Source: Pipra filicauda | Lineage: Eukaryota > Chordata > Aves > Passeriformes > Pipridae | Assembly: GCF_003945595.2 (NCBI RefSeq) | Contig: NW_024105098.1 | Coordinates: 2,418,001-2,482,000, forward strand | Direction of reading: 5' to 3' | DNA length: 64,000 nt | Shown: one piece after another, positions 25,401 through 36,850 of the stretch | How positions within the stretch are numbered: the stretch's first letter is position 1 | How the letters are laid out: each line of letters begins with the position of its first letter | The notes under the pieces: model-generated | What the model was told of the DNA's origin: nothing | The model's database searches: none | Seen by the model: the letters and a program-made list of their open reading frames with translations, nothing else | Translations under genes and position numbers: made by a program

Positions 25401-28400
25401 ACTCCGTGCCTGCAGAAGTACTCCAGTGTATTTCCGAGTCCAGATTCGGGAATGGCAGCATTAGGGCTGCCTGAAATAACCTCCTTGGTAGGACGAGGTC
25501 TGGCTCAGTGTTCCCTGGTGCACAGGCTGTTTTCTTCTGGTCTAGATTGTTGCAGCCTGTTGGCACAGTGACTTTGTCCTGGAGGACCAAGGGTCAACCA
25601 CGTTTGAGCCTCCACAAACGTGACACCACTTTTGTCCTTGTTTTCTGCCAGAGCGGTGACGACTCATCAGAAGAGGAAGAGGGTGAAGTAGACAGTGAAG
25701 TGGAGTTTCCTCGTAGACAAAGGTAAAAGGTGAATTCACTCTAATCTCTCTTTGGTGGGACAAAACTCAGGAGGAGAACTATCCTAGCAGCTGCACACCA
25801 GCACTGCAACTGGGGAAGGTGCTGGCAAAAGAACAGAGTGGGACCCATCCAGTGTGTCCCATCCACCCTCAGCTGATCCCTCCTGTCACTCCCTGCTCCA
25901 GCCTGTCCTGAGGTGTTCTCTCTGGCACAGCTTTCCTGCTGCAGGCTGTTTGCAGCACAACTTGGTCAAGCTAGATAATGTTATTCAGCCTATAAAAAGT
26001 AGCTGCTGCATCCGTTTCACCAGAATGAGACTTAGTGGATATTGGTGCTTTTTGTGGACTCTTTCCACTGTTGTTTATTAACTTGCTGCAGTGGGGGAGA
26101 CTCCAGCACCTTTGTAGTTGAATTCAGATAAGATTGAAGAGCCAGGTGATAACACAGCAGATCAAATTTGATGGCGTTGCCTGTAAAATAAGACTTAAGG
26201 GAGTGTTACTACCTAAGCCTGGGTAACAACAGGCTTTACAGTCCTGTGCTTAGAAGAGACATCATGGAAATGCTGCTGTGGTTTTATGAAAGCAGCTGCT
26301 TGAAGTGCAGGAGTGATCCAGTGGGCAAATAGATTACAGGTTTGTTTTGCAGGAGAAAAGAAGAAAATAAAAGCTGGTCTGCTGTTGTACACATCCACAG
26401 CACACCTGCTGCTTAAATCCTTCATTCCCCAGCTCAAAGACCATGGTAAAGTTTGGAAAGGTACTGAAAAGTGTGACAAGAGTGGTTAGGGATGGTTTCC
26501 ATAGAAGAAGAGATTAAATCCATGAGAAGTGTTTGTCTAGCAGGAGGAGAGGCAAAACTGGAAGTGCATGAAATTGTAGTTTATGTGGAGAAAATAGACA
26601 AGGAATGATTCCTTACATTCGTGTTAGGGACAGCCAGTGAAGCAAACAGGGGTTTAAAATGAACAAAAGGAAGTGCTTTTCCCATCCAGAACATTTTCAG
26701 ATGTGGAGCTCATTGTCGAGGTGTGCTGTGGAAATCGAACCATGAAGAGCCGTAAGTGTTGAATTTCTGGAGCACAGATCCATCAGAGGCTGAGCACTGT
26801 CATCCAGATTTGAGCTTTGACTTAGGAATTGGATTTGCTGAATGGTACAAACCAGGAGGAGATGCCAGGAGAAAGCAGTCTCTGCCTGCACGCCCTGTTC
26901 TCATACTTTTCCCAGGTTATTCCTTCCTACCTGGGGCTGGAGGCAGAACTCTGGGCTGGATGAGTTATCTGACTCACAGAGTTTCTGTGTGAGTGTTGCT
27001 TCCTCTGTGATTTACTGGCTTGGGAGATTAGAAGGAGAACAAATTGCCTGTTCCATGGGATGACCAGCTGTGGGTCTCCTGGCATGTTCAGTCAACTGAT
27101 GGGTTGTACCATTGCTGTTGAATCCTGGCACGAGGCCATTTCCACAGTCAAGTAGCTATGAGCCTATTTTTTGAGTGCACGTACCTAAATCCTGCCTGGC
27201 TGTTGGGATCGCTGCCAGGCAATGCAGGTGTTCCCAGGTGGGTTATCTTGAACTCCACAGTACAGCATTCCTTTAGGAAAAAGCGCTGAGAAAGGCAAAT
27301 ATGCTCCAGGGCAGATCAGCTATTATGGACGTGTACCAGACCAGGACCAAATAAGAACAGATGAATTTGAAGATGAGGGTTTTGAAGTAAATCATTCAAA
27401 AGAGGTAGAATTCTGTAACTCCAGGATATGGAAGGCAGCCCACCAGGAGAGGGGTCTGCCAAGGCCTGGTGTGGCAGAGCAGCTGAACAGAGCACCCAGG
27501 AAATTCCCTGAGGGCAGAGGCAGTGTTGATCCAAGCTGGACACTGAACCTCTCTCCCCTCTGCAGACCCCATCGCTGCATCAGTAGCTGCCAGTCCTACT
27601 CGACCTTCAGCTCCGAGAACTTCTCCGTGTCCGATGGAGAGGAGGGGAACACAAGCGACCACTCCAACAGCCCGGATGAGCTGGGCACCAAGCTGGAAGA
27701 TGAGCTGGCTGAGAAGCTGGAGGACATGTTGTCCCAAACTCCAGAGATCCCCATTGAAATCTCCACGCAGTCGGATGGGCTTTCAGACAAAGAGTGCGCC
27801 GTGCGGAGAGTCAAGACTCAGATGTCTCTGGGCAAGCTTTGTGCAGATGAACACAGCTGTGAGGTGAGTTGTAGGTTTCTTATCCCCTCTTCCTTCTGCT
27901 AAGTGGAAAAAAAACCCTAAAAAAATGTTATGGAAAGGAATCCAAGGGCCAGAAAGTTGGAACACTGCCTAGGAGATGCTGTGGTAGGTGTACTATGGCA
28001 AAGCAACTGCTTCAGTACCCGATCTCCCTCATGCTTGGCAGATGAGTAGGTGGGGGAAAGTCACACAAACAAAGCTGAACATAATGTACTGGTCAGGATG
28101 ACTGTGATTTTGAGAGGCCATGAGATTTGCAGTTGCATTAAGCGGGATAAAAATAGATAATGAAATGGAATGGGTATAAACTGCTCAAATGTATCCATCA
28201 GCAGCCTTGCTGACAAAGCTGGAATGATTTTCTTCCTTTTACTGCGTTTGAAGTGTTTGGGAGGGGTAGGGCAGAGCCTGCTGCACCATCTCCTCCTAAC
28301 TCTGTGTTTGGTAGTGCTCTGCCCAGGTGTTTCTCTGCTGTCCCCTCGTTGAGGACAGACAAGTGACCTTTGGTAGGGCAGTTGTGTGCTGTGCCATCTC

Positions 28401-28613
28401 CTGTGTGCCAGTCTCCTCCTTTGCCTGGCTGCTCTTACACACTGGGGTGCTGTGGGTGATGTGCAGTACAGGACTGTTGCTCAAGTCTCCCCCTTTCCTT
28501 TTGCTTTGCAGAACCCACCACAGTTTGGAGAATCAGACTGTGACTCTTCTGAAGGGGAGTGTTCTGATGCCACGGTCAGGACCAATAAGCCCTGCAGCTC
28601 TGCTACTTGGTAA
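7383..28613 (+). CDS. MAP3K13: MAP3K13 (LZK) mixed-lineage / dual leucine zipper kinase, full coding region, 13 coding exons
   Basis: This encodes a cytoplasmic serine/threonine MAP kinase kinase kinase that activates MKK4/MKK7-JNK and p38, acts in axon-injury signalling and is linked to NF-kB (family knowledge). Thirteen exons join with GT-AG boundaries and consistent phase: 7401-7884, 13367-13550, 13679-13870, 14746-14904, 17742-17900, 19469-19577, 20509-20618, 21799-21915, 22422-22559, 23589-24306, 25652-25722, 27566-27863 and 28512-28613. The product is 946 aa from the ATG at 7401; human is 966. An in-frame ATG at 7383 would add six residues, but 7401 has the better Kozak context (A at -3, G at +4). 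Visible motifs are the glycine loop [11 protein letters not shown] (from residue 178), VAIKK lysine K198, HRDLKSPN (D282), DFG (D300), and the APE region in [11 protein letters not shown]. Leucine-zipper helices follow (about 430-520), then the acidic [12 protein letters not shown] block and a SATW C-terminus. MAP3K12 is the close paralogue; the N-terminus and tail fit MAP3K13 better. Confidence 0.97.
7401..7884 (+). CDS. MAP3K13: MAP3K13 coding exon 1 (aa 1-162)
   Basis: Encodes the N-terminal region with [17 protein letters not shown] and the MAP3K12/13 signature [18 protein letters not shown], ending ...KLQQQ. Donor CAAG|GTGAGC; one base of the Asp codon carries over. The exon is much richer in GC than the introns around it. 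Confidence 0.95.
8435..8545. repeat. TA-rich microsatellite with nested palindromes
   Basis: A (TA)n run at about 8445 is followed by inverted arms at 8499-8511 and 8527-8541 around a perfect 16-bp palindrome, ATGATATATATATCAT (8514-8529). It lies about 600 bp into MAP3K13 intron 1. Confidence 0.9.
10258..10500 (+). mobile_element. CR1 LINE 3' end fragment
   Basis: Begins TTAACTAAAAGAGGAGAGAT and includes AGAAATTCTTCCCTGTGAGG and GGCACAGGTTGCCCAGAG, ending CCAACCCAAACCATTCTG. Confidence 0.93.
11630..11785 (+). mobile_element. CR1 LINE 3' end fragment
   Basis: CTGGAAGTGTCCAAGGCCAG through CCCTGCCCATGGCAGGGGGT and CAGGATTCTGTGA; a short 5'-truncated copy. Confidence 0.92.
13367..13550 (+). 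CDS. MAP3K13: MAP3K13 coding exon 2 (aa 162-223)
   Basis: Acceptor TGTGCCAG|ATACC, donor TTCAA|GTAGGT. It encodes the start of the kinase domain: [10 protein letters not shown], the glycine loop and the VAIKK lysine, ending in HPNIIAF. Confidence 0.96.
13679..13870 (+). CDS. MAP3K13: MAP3K13 coding exon 3 (aa 223-287)
   Basis: Acceptor TTTGGCAG, donor CCAAA|GTGAGT. It encodes [19 protein letters not shown] (hinge) through the catalytic-loop HRDLKSP. Its last ten bases belong to the first unit of a tandem repeat that continues into the intron. Confidence 0.96.
13862..14005 (+). repeat. Tandem triplication of the MAP3K13 exon 3 / intron junction
   Basis: Three units of about 46-51 bp begin at 13862, 13913 and 13960, sharing CAGCTGCTTAAACATCCCC and GGGTTCCTCAG. 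Unit 1 starts inside the exon. Confidence 0.92.
14746..14904 (+). CDS. MAP3K13: MAP3K13 coding exon 4 (aa 287-340)
   Basis: Acceptor CCCCTCTAG, donor ATCTG|GTGAGT. It encodes the activation segment: [30 protein letters not shown] and PVSEKVDIW. Confidence 0.96.
14905..17741 (+). other. MAP3K13: MAP3K13 intron 4
   Basis: A 2.8-kb intron with small direct repeats at 15.1 and 15.9 kb and a T-rich tract at about 16547-16574. No exon seen. Confidence 0.85.
15871..15948 (+). repeat. 23-bp direct repeat pair in a MAP3K13 intron
   Basis: TAGTGTGGATGTACAGCCC plus CACAG occurs at 15871-15893 and again at 15926-15948. A separate 20-bp duplication (GTGCAACCTGTGTCCTG) lies at about 15112-15146. Confidence 0.85.
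17742..17900 (+). CDS. MAP3K13: MAP3K13 coding exon 5 (aa 340-393)
   Basis: Acceptor CTTCTTCAG, donor ACCTG|GTAAGA. It encodes the kinase C-lobe: [36 protein letters not shown] and [10 protein letters not shown]. Confidence 0.96.
17901..19468 (+). other. MAP3K13: MAP3K13 intron 5
   Basis: A 1.6-kb intron with no repeat or exon that I recognise. Confidence 0.85.
19469..19577 (+). CDS. MAP3K13: MAP3K13 coding exon 6 (aa 393-429)
   Basis: Acceptor TTCCCTCAG, donor TCCCAG|GTAACT. It encodes the end of the kinase domain ([19 protein letters not shown]) and PQETYFKSQ, and ends in phase 0. Confidence 0.95.
20509..20618 (+). CDS. MAP3K13: MAP3K13 coding exon 7 (aa 430-466)
   Basis: Acceptor TTTCCTAG, donor CTCAG|GTCTGT. 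It encodes the first zipper-type helix: [33 protein letters not shown]. Confidence 0.95.
20680..20800 (-). mobile_element. Possible decayed CR1 fragment in a MAP3K13 intron
   Basis: CTCCCTCAGCTTGTCCTC, GTGCTCCAGGCCCTGA and CAGGATGCAGTATTCCTGG resemble the inner 3' part of CR1 in reverse orientation, heavily mutated. Confidence 0.5.
21799..21915 (+). CDS. MAP3K13: MAP3K13 coding exon 8 (aa 466-505)
   Basis: Acceptor GCTTTCCAG, donor ATCAA|GTACGT. It encodes [18 protein letters not shown] and [18 protein letters not shown], the second leucine-zipper region. Confidence 0.95.
22422..22559 (+). CDS. MAP3K13: MAP3K13 coding exon 9 (aa 505-551)
   Basis: Acceptor ATGTTTCAG, donor AAAAG|GTGAGA. It encodes [18 protein letters not shown] and the basic EKLMKRKGV segment. 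Confidence 0.95.
23589..24306 (+). CDS. MAP3K13: MAP3K13 coding exon 10, large low-complexity exon (aa 551-790)
   Basis: A 718-nt exon, acceptor GTCTCCCAG, donor AAAAG|GTGAGA. It encodes a disordered region: [19 protein letters not shown], a proline/histidine stretch ([13 protein letters not shown]), conserved [18 protein letters not shown] and [13 protein letters not shown]. The middle is strongly GC-rich and has diverged from human, which has a longer Gln-rich stretch at this point. Confidence 0.95.
24307..25651 (+). other. MAP3K13: MAP3K13 intron 10
   Basis: A 1.3-kb intron with a short (CA)n run near 24425. An open frame of 113 codons (24776-25117) has no recognised content. Confidence 0.85.
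25652..25722 (+). CDS. MAP3K13: MAP3K13 coding exon 11 (aa 791-814)
   Basis: Acceptor TTCTGCCAG, donor CAAAG|GTAAAA. It encodes the acidic block [19 protein letters not shown] that MAP3K12 and MAP3K13 share. Confidence 0.95.
25723..27565 (+). other. MAP3K13: MAP3K13 intron 11
   Basis: A 1.8-kb intron with an ancient CR1-like stretch (26560-26965) and an exon-like block at 27277-27386 bounded by AG and GTAAAT. Confidence 0.8.
26560..26965 (+). mobile_element. Possible ancient CR1-like 3' end in MAP3K13 intron 11
   Basis: The order of motifs (AGACAAGGAATGATTCC, AATGAACAAAAGGAAGTGC, GTGGAGCTCATTGTCGAGG, ACTCTGGGCTGGATGAG) follows the old amniote CR1 terminus, much diverged. Confidence 0.5.
27566..27863 (+). 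CDS. MAP3K13: MAP3K13 coding exon 12 (aa 814-913)
   Basis: Acceptor CTCTGCAG, donor TGTGAG|GTGAGT. It encodes [36 protein letters not shown] and [18 protein letters not shown]. Confidence 0.95.
28512..28613 (+). CDS. MAP3K13: MAP3K13 coding exon 13, C-terminus and stop (aa 914-946)
   Basis: Acceptor GCTTTGCAG. It encodes [26 protein letters not shown] and SSATW, then TAA. The terminal SATW matches the human C-terminus. Confidence 0.95.
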   Translation, partial: NPPQFGESDCDSSEGECSDATVRTNKPCSSATW

Positions 28614-31600
28614 TACAGATCTCCCCCAAAGCTTCCTGATACTGGCATTTTGATTTCCCTGAGATTCCACTTCATTCCCCTTCATCACACTTTACAGGAA
28701 GAGAAGATGCTTCTCCTTCCCACCCCAGGAGTGATTTGCAATAACCCGAATCTCTGGAAAATGTCCAAATGAAATTAATTCTCTTTGAGCATTTCAATCA
28801 AGAATGGCAGGGATGTATTTTATTGAATAATCTAGTTACTGTAACATGGATATTTATTTTTTTGACATTTTAACACTTTTTACTGTAAAGAGTGGATTGT
28901 ATTTATAGACATACAGACTTGTTGCAAAAAAAAAAAAGTTCAGAAAGCAAGCACACTACAGAGAAACATCCTGGGAGTCCTGCCTGGACAGCTTTGTGTA
29001 CAGATGCAGGGGATTCTCTTGCTGCTTGCACAGGGGACCAGGCCTCGTGGCCCTGAAGATTGGAGAACAGATCAAGAAAACTAAACCACTCAGTCTTATC
29101 AAAAGAGGAAAAGCAGAAAACGACCTGACTGTAGGGTGACCTGTGAACAAAGCATTTTCAGTATAACCAGCTGGGTCATTTTTAATCAGAAGGAGGACAT
29201 GTTCCTGGAGCAAACTGGTACTGAGGTGCTAACATCCAGGGTCTTCTGAGTCAATACATCCCCAGGAATGTAATAGTGGGTTTTATTTTAAGGATTTTTA
29301 GTTTCTTTTTTTAATCAGCATTTTGTTGTGAGATCCTGCAAATGTACTCTAACCTCATCCTCTCGAGAACTGGTATCAGAGCACTTCTTAACACCGTCCT
29401 TGCTTCACTGTGGCAGTGTCGACCTCCAGTTGAGCAGGGAAACCTCTTTCAGATGCAGTGTGCCATTTCCCAGTTTACTTCCTCCTCTTACCTCCTGTTT
29501 GTTTCAGTCAGTCAAAGAAATCAATCCAATCAGTGTTGGCAAAGCAAGGACTTGCGAAGCGTGGAAAGCACATTTCTCAGAGCCTGAGCCCTTCTGGGGA
29601 GGACACTGGAGACGCCTGGACTGGACTGGGAGAAGCAGCCTCTCACCTACAGCAGCATTGATAACCAGCAGAGAGCTGTGTGTTGAGGGGGAAGACTGGG
29701 AATCACTGGCCTGGCTCAGAGCATCAGCCCTGCTCTGTCTCCTTATTCACTGTACATTCTTGGAAGCATTAGCAGCTGCCTGCCCTTCATGTCAGGCTTT
29801 GTGCAAAACAGGTTGCACAGGGAATTTGACAGTGGCTGTGGCACAGCTGTGTCTCGGGTGTGCCCCGAGGCCTCTGTTTCTCCTCCAAGCTGAAACTCTG
29901 CAGGTGAAAGTGAGGATAGTACTGGTATGTGACAGGCCGAGGCATTGGCAGATGAGAAAAATTTGTTTTCTGATAGAACTCATAGTGCCTTCCCTTCAAA
30001 CACTACTCTTCTAAAACAATGTTGAAAGAGAACAAAACGATAGAGCACGTTCCCCCCCCTTCCTTAGTTGATGTCCCCCTGCAAGAGCTCTCCCTCTGCC
30101 CTTCCCAGCGTGCTGGCACGGCCAGCCTGAGGTGAATGGCAGGAATGGACCATGGACAGGTACTTCTGTTGCTTTGTTTGTTTACATTTTATGTTAAAAT
30201 ATTGGTTTGAATTTAACTGTGGTAATTTATAGCCTCATGGCAAAGTGAAGGAAAATGTCTTACCTATACAGAGAGCAGTATTGTATGAGTTAAATTATCC
30301 CATATTTTTAAATTTTTGTAGCTGGACTACAGACAGATCTTAAGTTATGATGTTATTTTATTATTTATTATCATTTCTGTAGATCAGAAGGTTGGCTTCA
30401 CCGCTAGCACAATTGTAATCTGTTTGTGTGATGTTACCTTCTCCCTGGTCACCGAGGGGGCGGGAGCAGAGCTGGGCTCAGTGGCTGTCAGGAATTGCTG
30501 CCTCTCGTGATTTCCAGGGATGCTGTTACTCCAGGAGAGGGCACAGAGAGGGATGGATGGCTGCAGTCAGCCCTGTGTGAGGTTCCTCGTGGGCAGTTTG
30601 CTCACGTTGCTGGTAGTTGTCAGCCCCTGAACTGGAGGGGATGGTGATCAGGGAGCGAGTGGCTTTTGAACTGACCACAAAATGAGTAACTGTGACGGGA
30701 TCCCCTGGCAAGAGCATCCCAAAGGACATTGCTCCAGGCAGCGGGTGCGAGATCAGGGTGGCCAGCAGTGGATCCACATGGTGGATCACCCTGGCAGGAC
30801 CAAACAGGCTGCTGGAGAGGGAGCGACTTGCTCACCCTGCCCTGAGCAGCAAGGCTGGCTCTGGGTGGAGGCACAATGCCCTGGGGAGTGAAGCTCTTTC
30901 CTGGCTCCTTTCTTGTTTCCTCTCCCTTCCCATCCCTCGTTTCTCCTCCCAGATGTTCTCTGTCTCTTGGCCAGCAGCAGGAGGAGGTGGCAGGGCCAGA
31001 GTTGGCTTTGTTGTGAGGTGATTGGTGTGAGAGGGATTTGGTGTGGCAGAGGTGGTGCAGGTGGTTACTCAGGAGGCTGGAGGCCAAGGTGTGGGAATTT
31101 AGCAGTGGGAGAACTATGTGCACGTAACATACTACGGTGTAAACAGAGGTTGAGAACTGCCATTGGGTGTCCCCCAGCAGAGGATGGAAGGCCTGTGCCC
31201 CTGGGGAGACTCTGCTCAGAGCTGGCAGGCTCCCTGAGCCCGGTGTCCTTGGGCAGCCCCACACAACAGCCCCAAAGCAGAGCTGCCTCCTGCTCAGGCC
31301 TGTCAGTCTCTGCAGGGCCTCCAGCCTGTGACGATTCAGTCCCAGTCAAACAGATCCCAGAGGGGTTTGGGTACCTGTGGTCTCTGCTTAGGTTCCACCG
31401 TGGGATGCAGCTCCTCTGGGCTCGCAGAGAAGCTTTGGGGTGTGGGATTCTGGGACCCTTATGGACCGGCTGTCCTGGATGTGTGCTGATCCCTTCCCGT
31501 CCTTGCCTGGGGATGTGCTGGCCTGTTCTGCAGCCTGGGCGAGCAGAGCTGAACCCTCCAGGCCGCCACATTTAGCTCTAGTTTCCTCACACACCCAGGT

Positions 31601-32290
31601 CATTGCACTTTTATGGTCCAGTGTCACTCCTCCTACCTGCTGCCTCCAATGCAGCATCCCTCTGGAAATGCCACTAGGGCAGCCCCCCTTGCCCCAGTCC
31701 GTGGAGGTGCCACCCCAGCCCTGCCCTGCACACACATCTCGTGTGCTCAGCTGTGTGCGGGCAGGGCTGGCTCAGCACCGCCCACATTCCCGGGGTGGTC
31801 ACCGTCCATTCTGCAGGGCGTTAGGGCGGATTTCCTTAGTGGAACCTCCCTGGAATGACACAGACGTGACCTGTGACCTCCACGTCACTGTACGGGCGCC
31901 TGTGCTGCGGTTCCTCACACTTTCCCTCCCAGCAGGGTCTGGGAGGTGTAGTGGACCTGCTTCCTCCTCGTAGTAACACCGCGCTCGCAGGGCAGGAGTA
32001 ACCCGTGGGTTCCCTTTCCAGCACCCCAAGTTCCCTGACCCAGTTCTCATGGCTGCTGACAGCTCCTGAACACTAGCCTAGATTTTCTCCCAGAGCTGAA
32101 TGTTGCCCTCCCCACTGTCGTGTTAAGTACCCATTTCATCTTGGCCCTGTCCAGTAGTGTTCATCCCCTCCTCCCTGCTCTGTGGATTCCTGAGACAAAC
32201 TTGATTTTTTTTGTATTGACCAGTGTACAGTGATGGAAACAAGAATGACTATCAAAGCAAACAATGCATGGAATAAAAAGCCAGTGTACT
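28614..32290 (+). other. MAP3K13: MAP3K13 3' UTR (inferred)
   Basis: No other gene is visible between the stop codon and the first AATAAA at 32272-32277. GT-rich sequence follows that hexamer (GGTCTGGTGATCTGG), as expected of a cleavage region. The UTR would be about 3.7 kb. The AT-rich stretches at 28800-28900 and 30160-30400 are typical of UTRs. The ORFs here of up to about 230 codons have no recognisable content. Confidence 0.6.
32272..32277 (+). terminator. MAP3K13: Candidate MAP3K13 poly(A) signal AATAAA
   Basis: The only canonical hexamer on this strand that I found downstream of the MAP3K13 stop before the convergent TMEM41A gene. Confidence 0.55.
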
Positions 32291-32497
32291 TCAATGCTGC
32301 AGGCTGGTCTGGTGATCTGGGAAGGGGTTCTTATGGACTTTGGGTAACGTCATGAAGCCTTGCTCTGGGGTCTCCTATCTGCCCCCTTCCACGGCAGGAA
32401 GATTACTTTATCCTCCAAGAGGAGGGCAAACTCAGGGAGAGCAAGGAGGTGCAAATACCAAAACTCCAAGACCAGAGTATAATCCTTGGGAGAAGAG

Positions 32498-32682
32498 GGC
32501 CTGGCACAGGTTGCCCAGAGAAGCTGTGGCTGCCCCTGGATCCCTGGAAGTGTCCAAGGCCAGGTTGGACAGGGCTTGGAGCAACCTGGGCTAGTGGAAG
32601 GTGTCCCTGCCCATGGCAGGGGGTGGAATGAGATGATCTTTATGATCCCCTCCAACCCACACCATCCTGGATTCTATGTTCT
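32498..32682 (+). mobile_element. CR1 LINE 3' end fragment between MAP3K13 and TMEM41A
   Basis: GGCACAGGTTGCCCAGAG through AGGTTGGACAGGGCTTGG to GGATTCTATGTTCT. It sits between the two convergent gene ends. Confidence 0.93.
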
Positions 32683-32709
32683 CCAGCAACTGGGACAAGA
32701 ACCCACTTG

Positions 32710-32715
32710 TTTATT
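32710..32715 (-). terminator. TMEM41A: Possible TMEM41A poly(A) signal
   Basis: TTTATT on the plus strand is AATAAA on the minus strand, about 750 nt past the stop. It lies just beyond the CR1 copy at 32498-32682. I cannot tell whether it is used. Confidence 0.3.
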
Positions 32716-33464
32716 TGGAAACCTTCTAGTTATACAGGAGCAAATATGTAGGTTTCAAAGTGCTTCTCAGGGACAAATCCCTGTCAGCCAGGCACATCCA
32801 TTCCTTTTCTTTTCCCCTTTAGTCTTTATGGGGAGTAGCAGCCACTGACAGACTGGGGAAGCAATCTTGTGTGTTCTGACACGACTGGTACACACAGGCA
32901 GCCCAAATCCTGAGCATTTTGCTGCAGGGTGTGCTGGTTTAACATTGGAATCAAAGAAGAGTCTTCAACAGCTGCACCTTGAAACACCATTATTTTCTCA
33001 GCTTGGGGCTTGTGCTACTGCACCCAACAGCACCATTTGTCATTTTAGGCCAAAAATGCTAAATCAGTCTGGGGTTGGAGGGAGCAGGGCCTGCCTCCTG
33101 CCTCCAGGGCAGTGCTTGGCCTCCCTGTGCTGGGCAGGATTAAGGGGTTCTGGTTTGCCTTCCTCACAGGATGCCAACACTCCTTTTGTCCCCATGGCAG
33201 TGGGCTGGGCACCCCCTCAGGCACACAGGGGATGATTTAAACGAAACAGGCACATTAACCAACTGTTCACAAAGTCCCTGTATCGCTCTCTCCGTGCAGG
33301 TACATGCACAGGTAAACATTCATCAAAAATAAGAATCTTACACCTCCTCTGAGATGAGGAGGACAATTAAAAACTGCCACTGTCCTTGGTGGCACAGAGC
33401 ATGCAGAATATAACCCCCTGCAGAGACCTGCAGCTTTTACCCCAAAACTGGGGCACCTGAACCA

Positions 33465-36218
<2,754 letters not shown>

Positions 36219-36455
36219 CCCGGGTCGGAGCCGCCGCTACCGCCGCTCTGGCCCGGCCCTGCCGGCCCTCAGAGCCCCGAGACGGGCGCGCAGGCGCAGG
36301 GCGGGGCCGCCCCTGAGGGCGGGGATGGCGGGCGGGGCTGCCCCTGAGGGGACGCGCGAGGGCTCGGAGGGAGCCTGCACCCCTCGGGGTTCAAAGGCGG
36401 TTCAGCGCGGATACGCTCCTTAAACACGCGCTTTAAACCCACGCGCTGCTGTTGT

Positions 36456-36461
36456 TTTATT
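36456..36461 (-). terminator. LIPH: LIPH poly(A) signal
   Basis: TTTATT on the plus strand, AATAAA on the minus strand, about 320 nt after the LIPH stop. It lies between the minisatellite and the TMEM41A promoter island. Confidence 0.65.
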
Positions 36462-36532
36462 GTCGCTCCCACAGCCCCTTTGTACGCCCTGCGTGGAGAG
36501 CGGGCCCCGCTGCCCGGTCCGCATGGGAGGCG

Positions 36533-36741
36533 CCCCGGGAGCTCCAGGTGAGTCCCCACACGGCTGTGAAATGTCCCGGGAGCTCCAGGTGAGTCCCCAC
36601 ACGGCTGTGAAATGTCCCGGGAGCTCCAGGTGAGTCCCCACACGGCTCTGAAGTGTCCCGGGACCGCCAGGTGAGTCCCCACACGGCTCTGAAGTGTCCC
36701 GGGACCGCCAGGTGAGTCCCCACACGGCTGTGAAATGCCCC
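36533..36741. repeat. 41-bp minisatellite in the LIPH 3' UTR
   Basis: A tandem array whose units start (at GTGAGT) at 36548, 36589, 36630, 36671 and 36712: four full copies, a partial fifth and a partial leading unit. Two subtypes alternate in pairs: units 1-2 carry GCTGTGAAATG and end GAGCTCCAG, while units 3-4 carry GCTCTGAAGTG and end GACCGCCAG. Each unit carries CAG|GTGAGT on the plus strand. Confidence 0.95.
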
Positions 36742-36777
36742 TGCCCCGCCCAGACACGGCGTCCTCGGGTTTCGGCT

Positions 36778-36850
36778 TCAGCACGGGATGGGCTTGAAGG
36801 TTCTCTGAGTGTTCTCCGTCAGCACAAGGTCGTATCGGCACAGCTGGGGT
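36778..36850 (-). CDS. LIPH: LIPH exon 10, C-terminus and stop (aa 424-447)
   Basis: Acceptor TTCACACAG. It encodes [19 protein letters not shown] and PIPC, then TGA. Human continues a few residues past the equivalent cysteine. Confidence 0.93.

Noticed and set aside
30620..31973. Several 110-220-codon open frames downstream of the MAP3K13 stop
   Set aside because: They overlap each other on both strands in a GC-moderate 3' UTR and show no recognisable protein.
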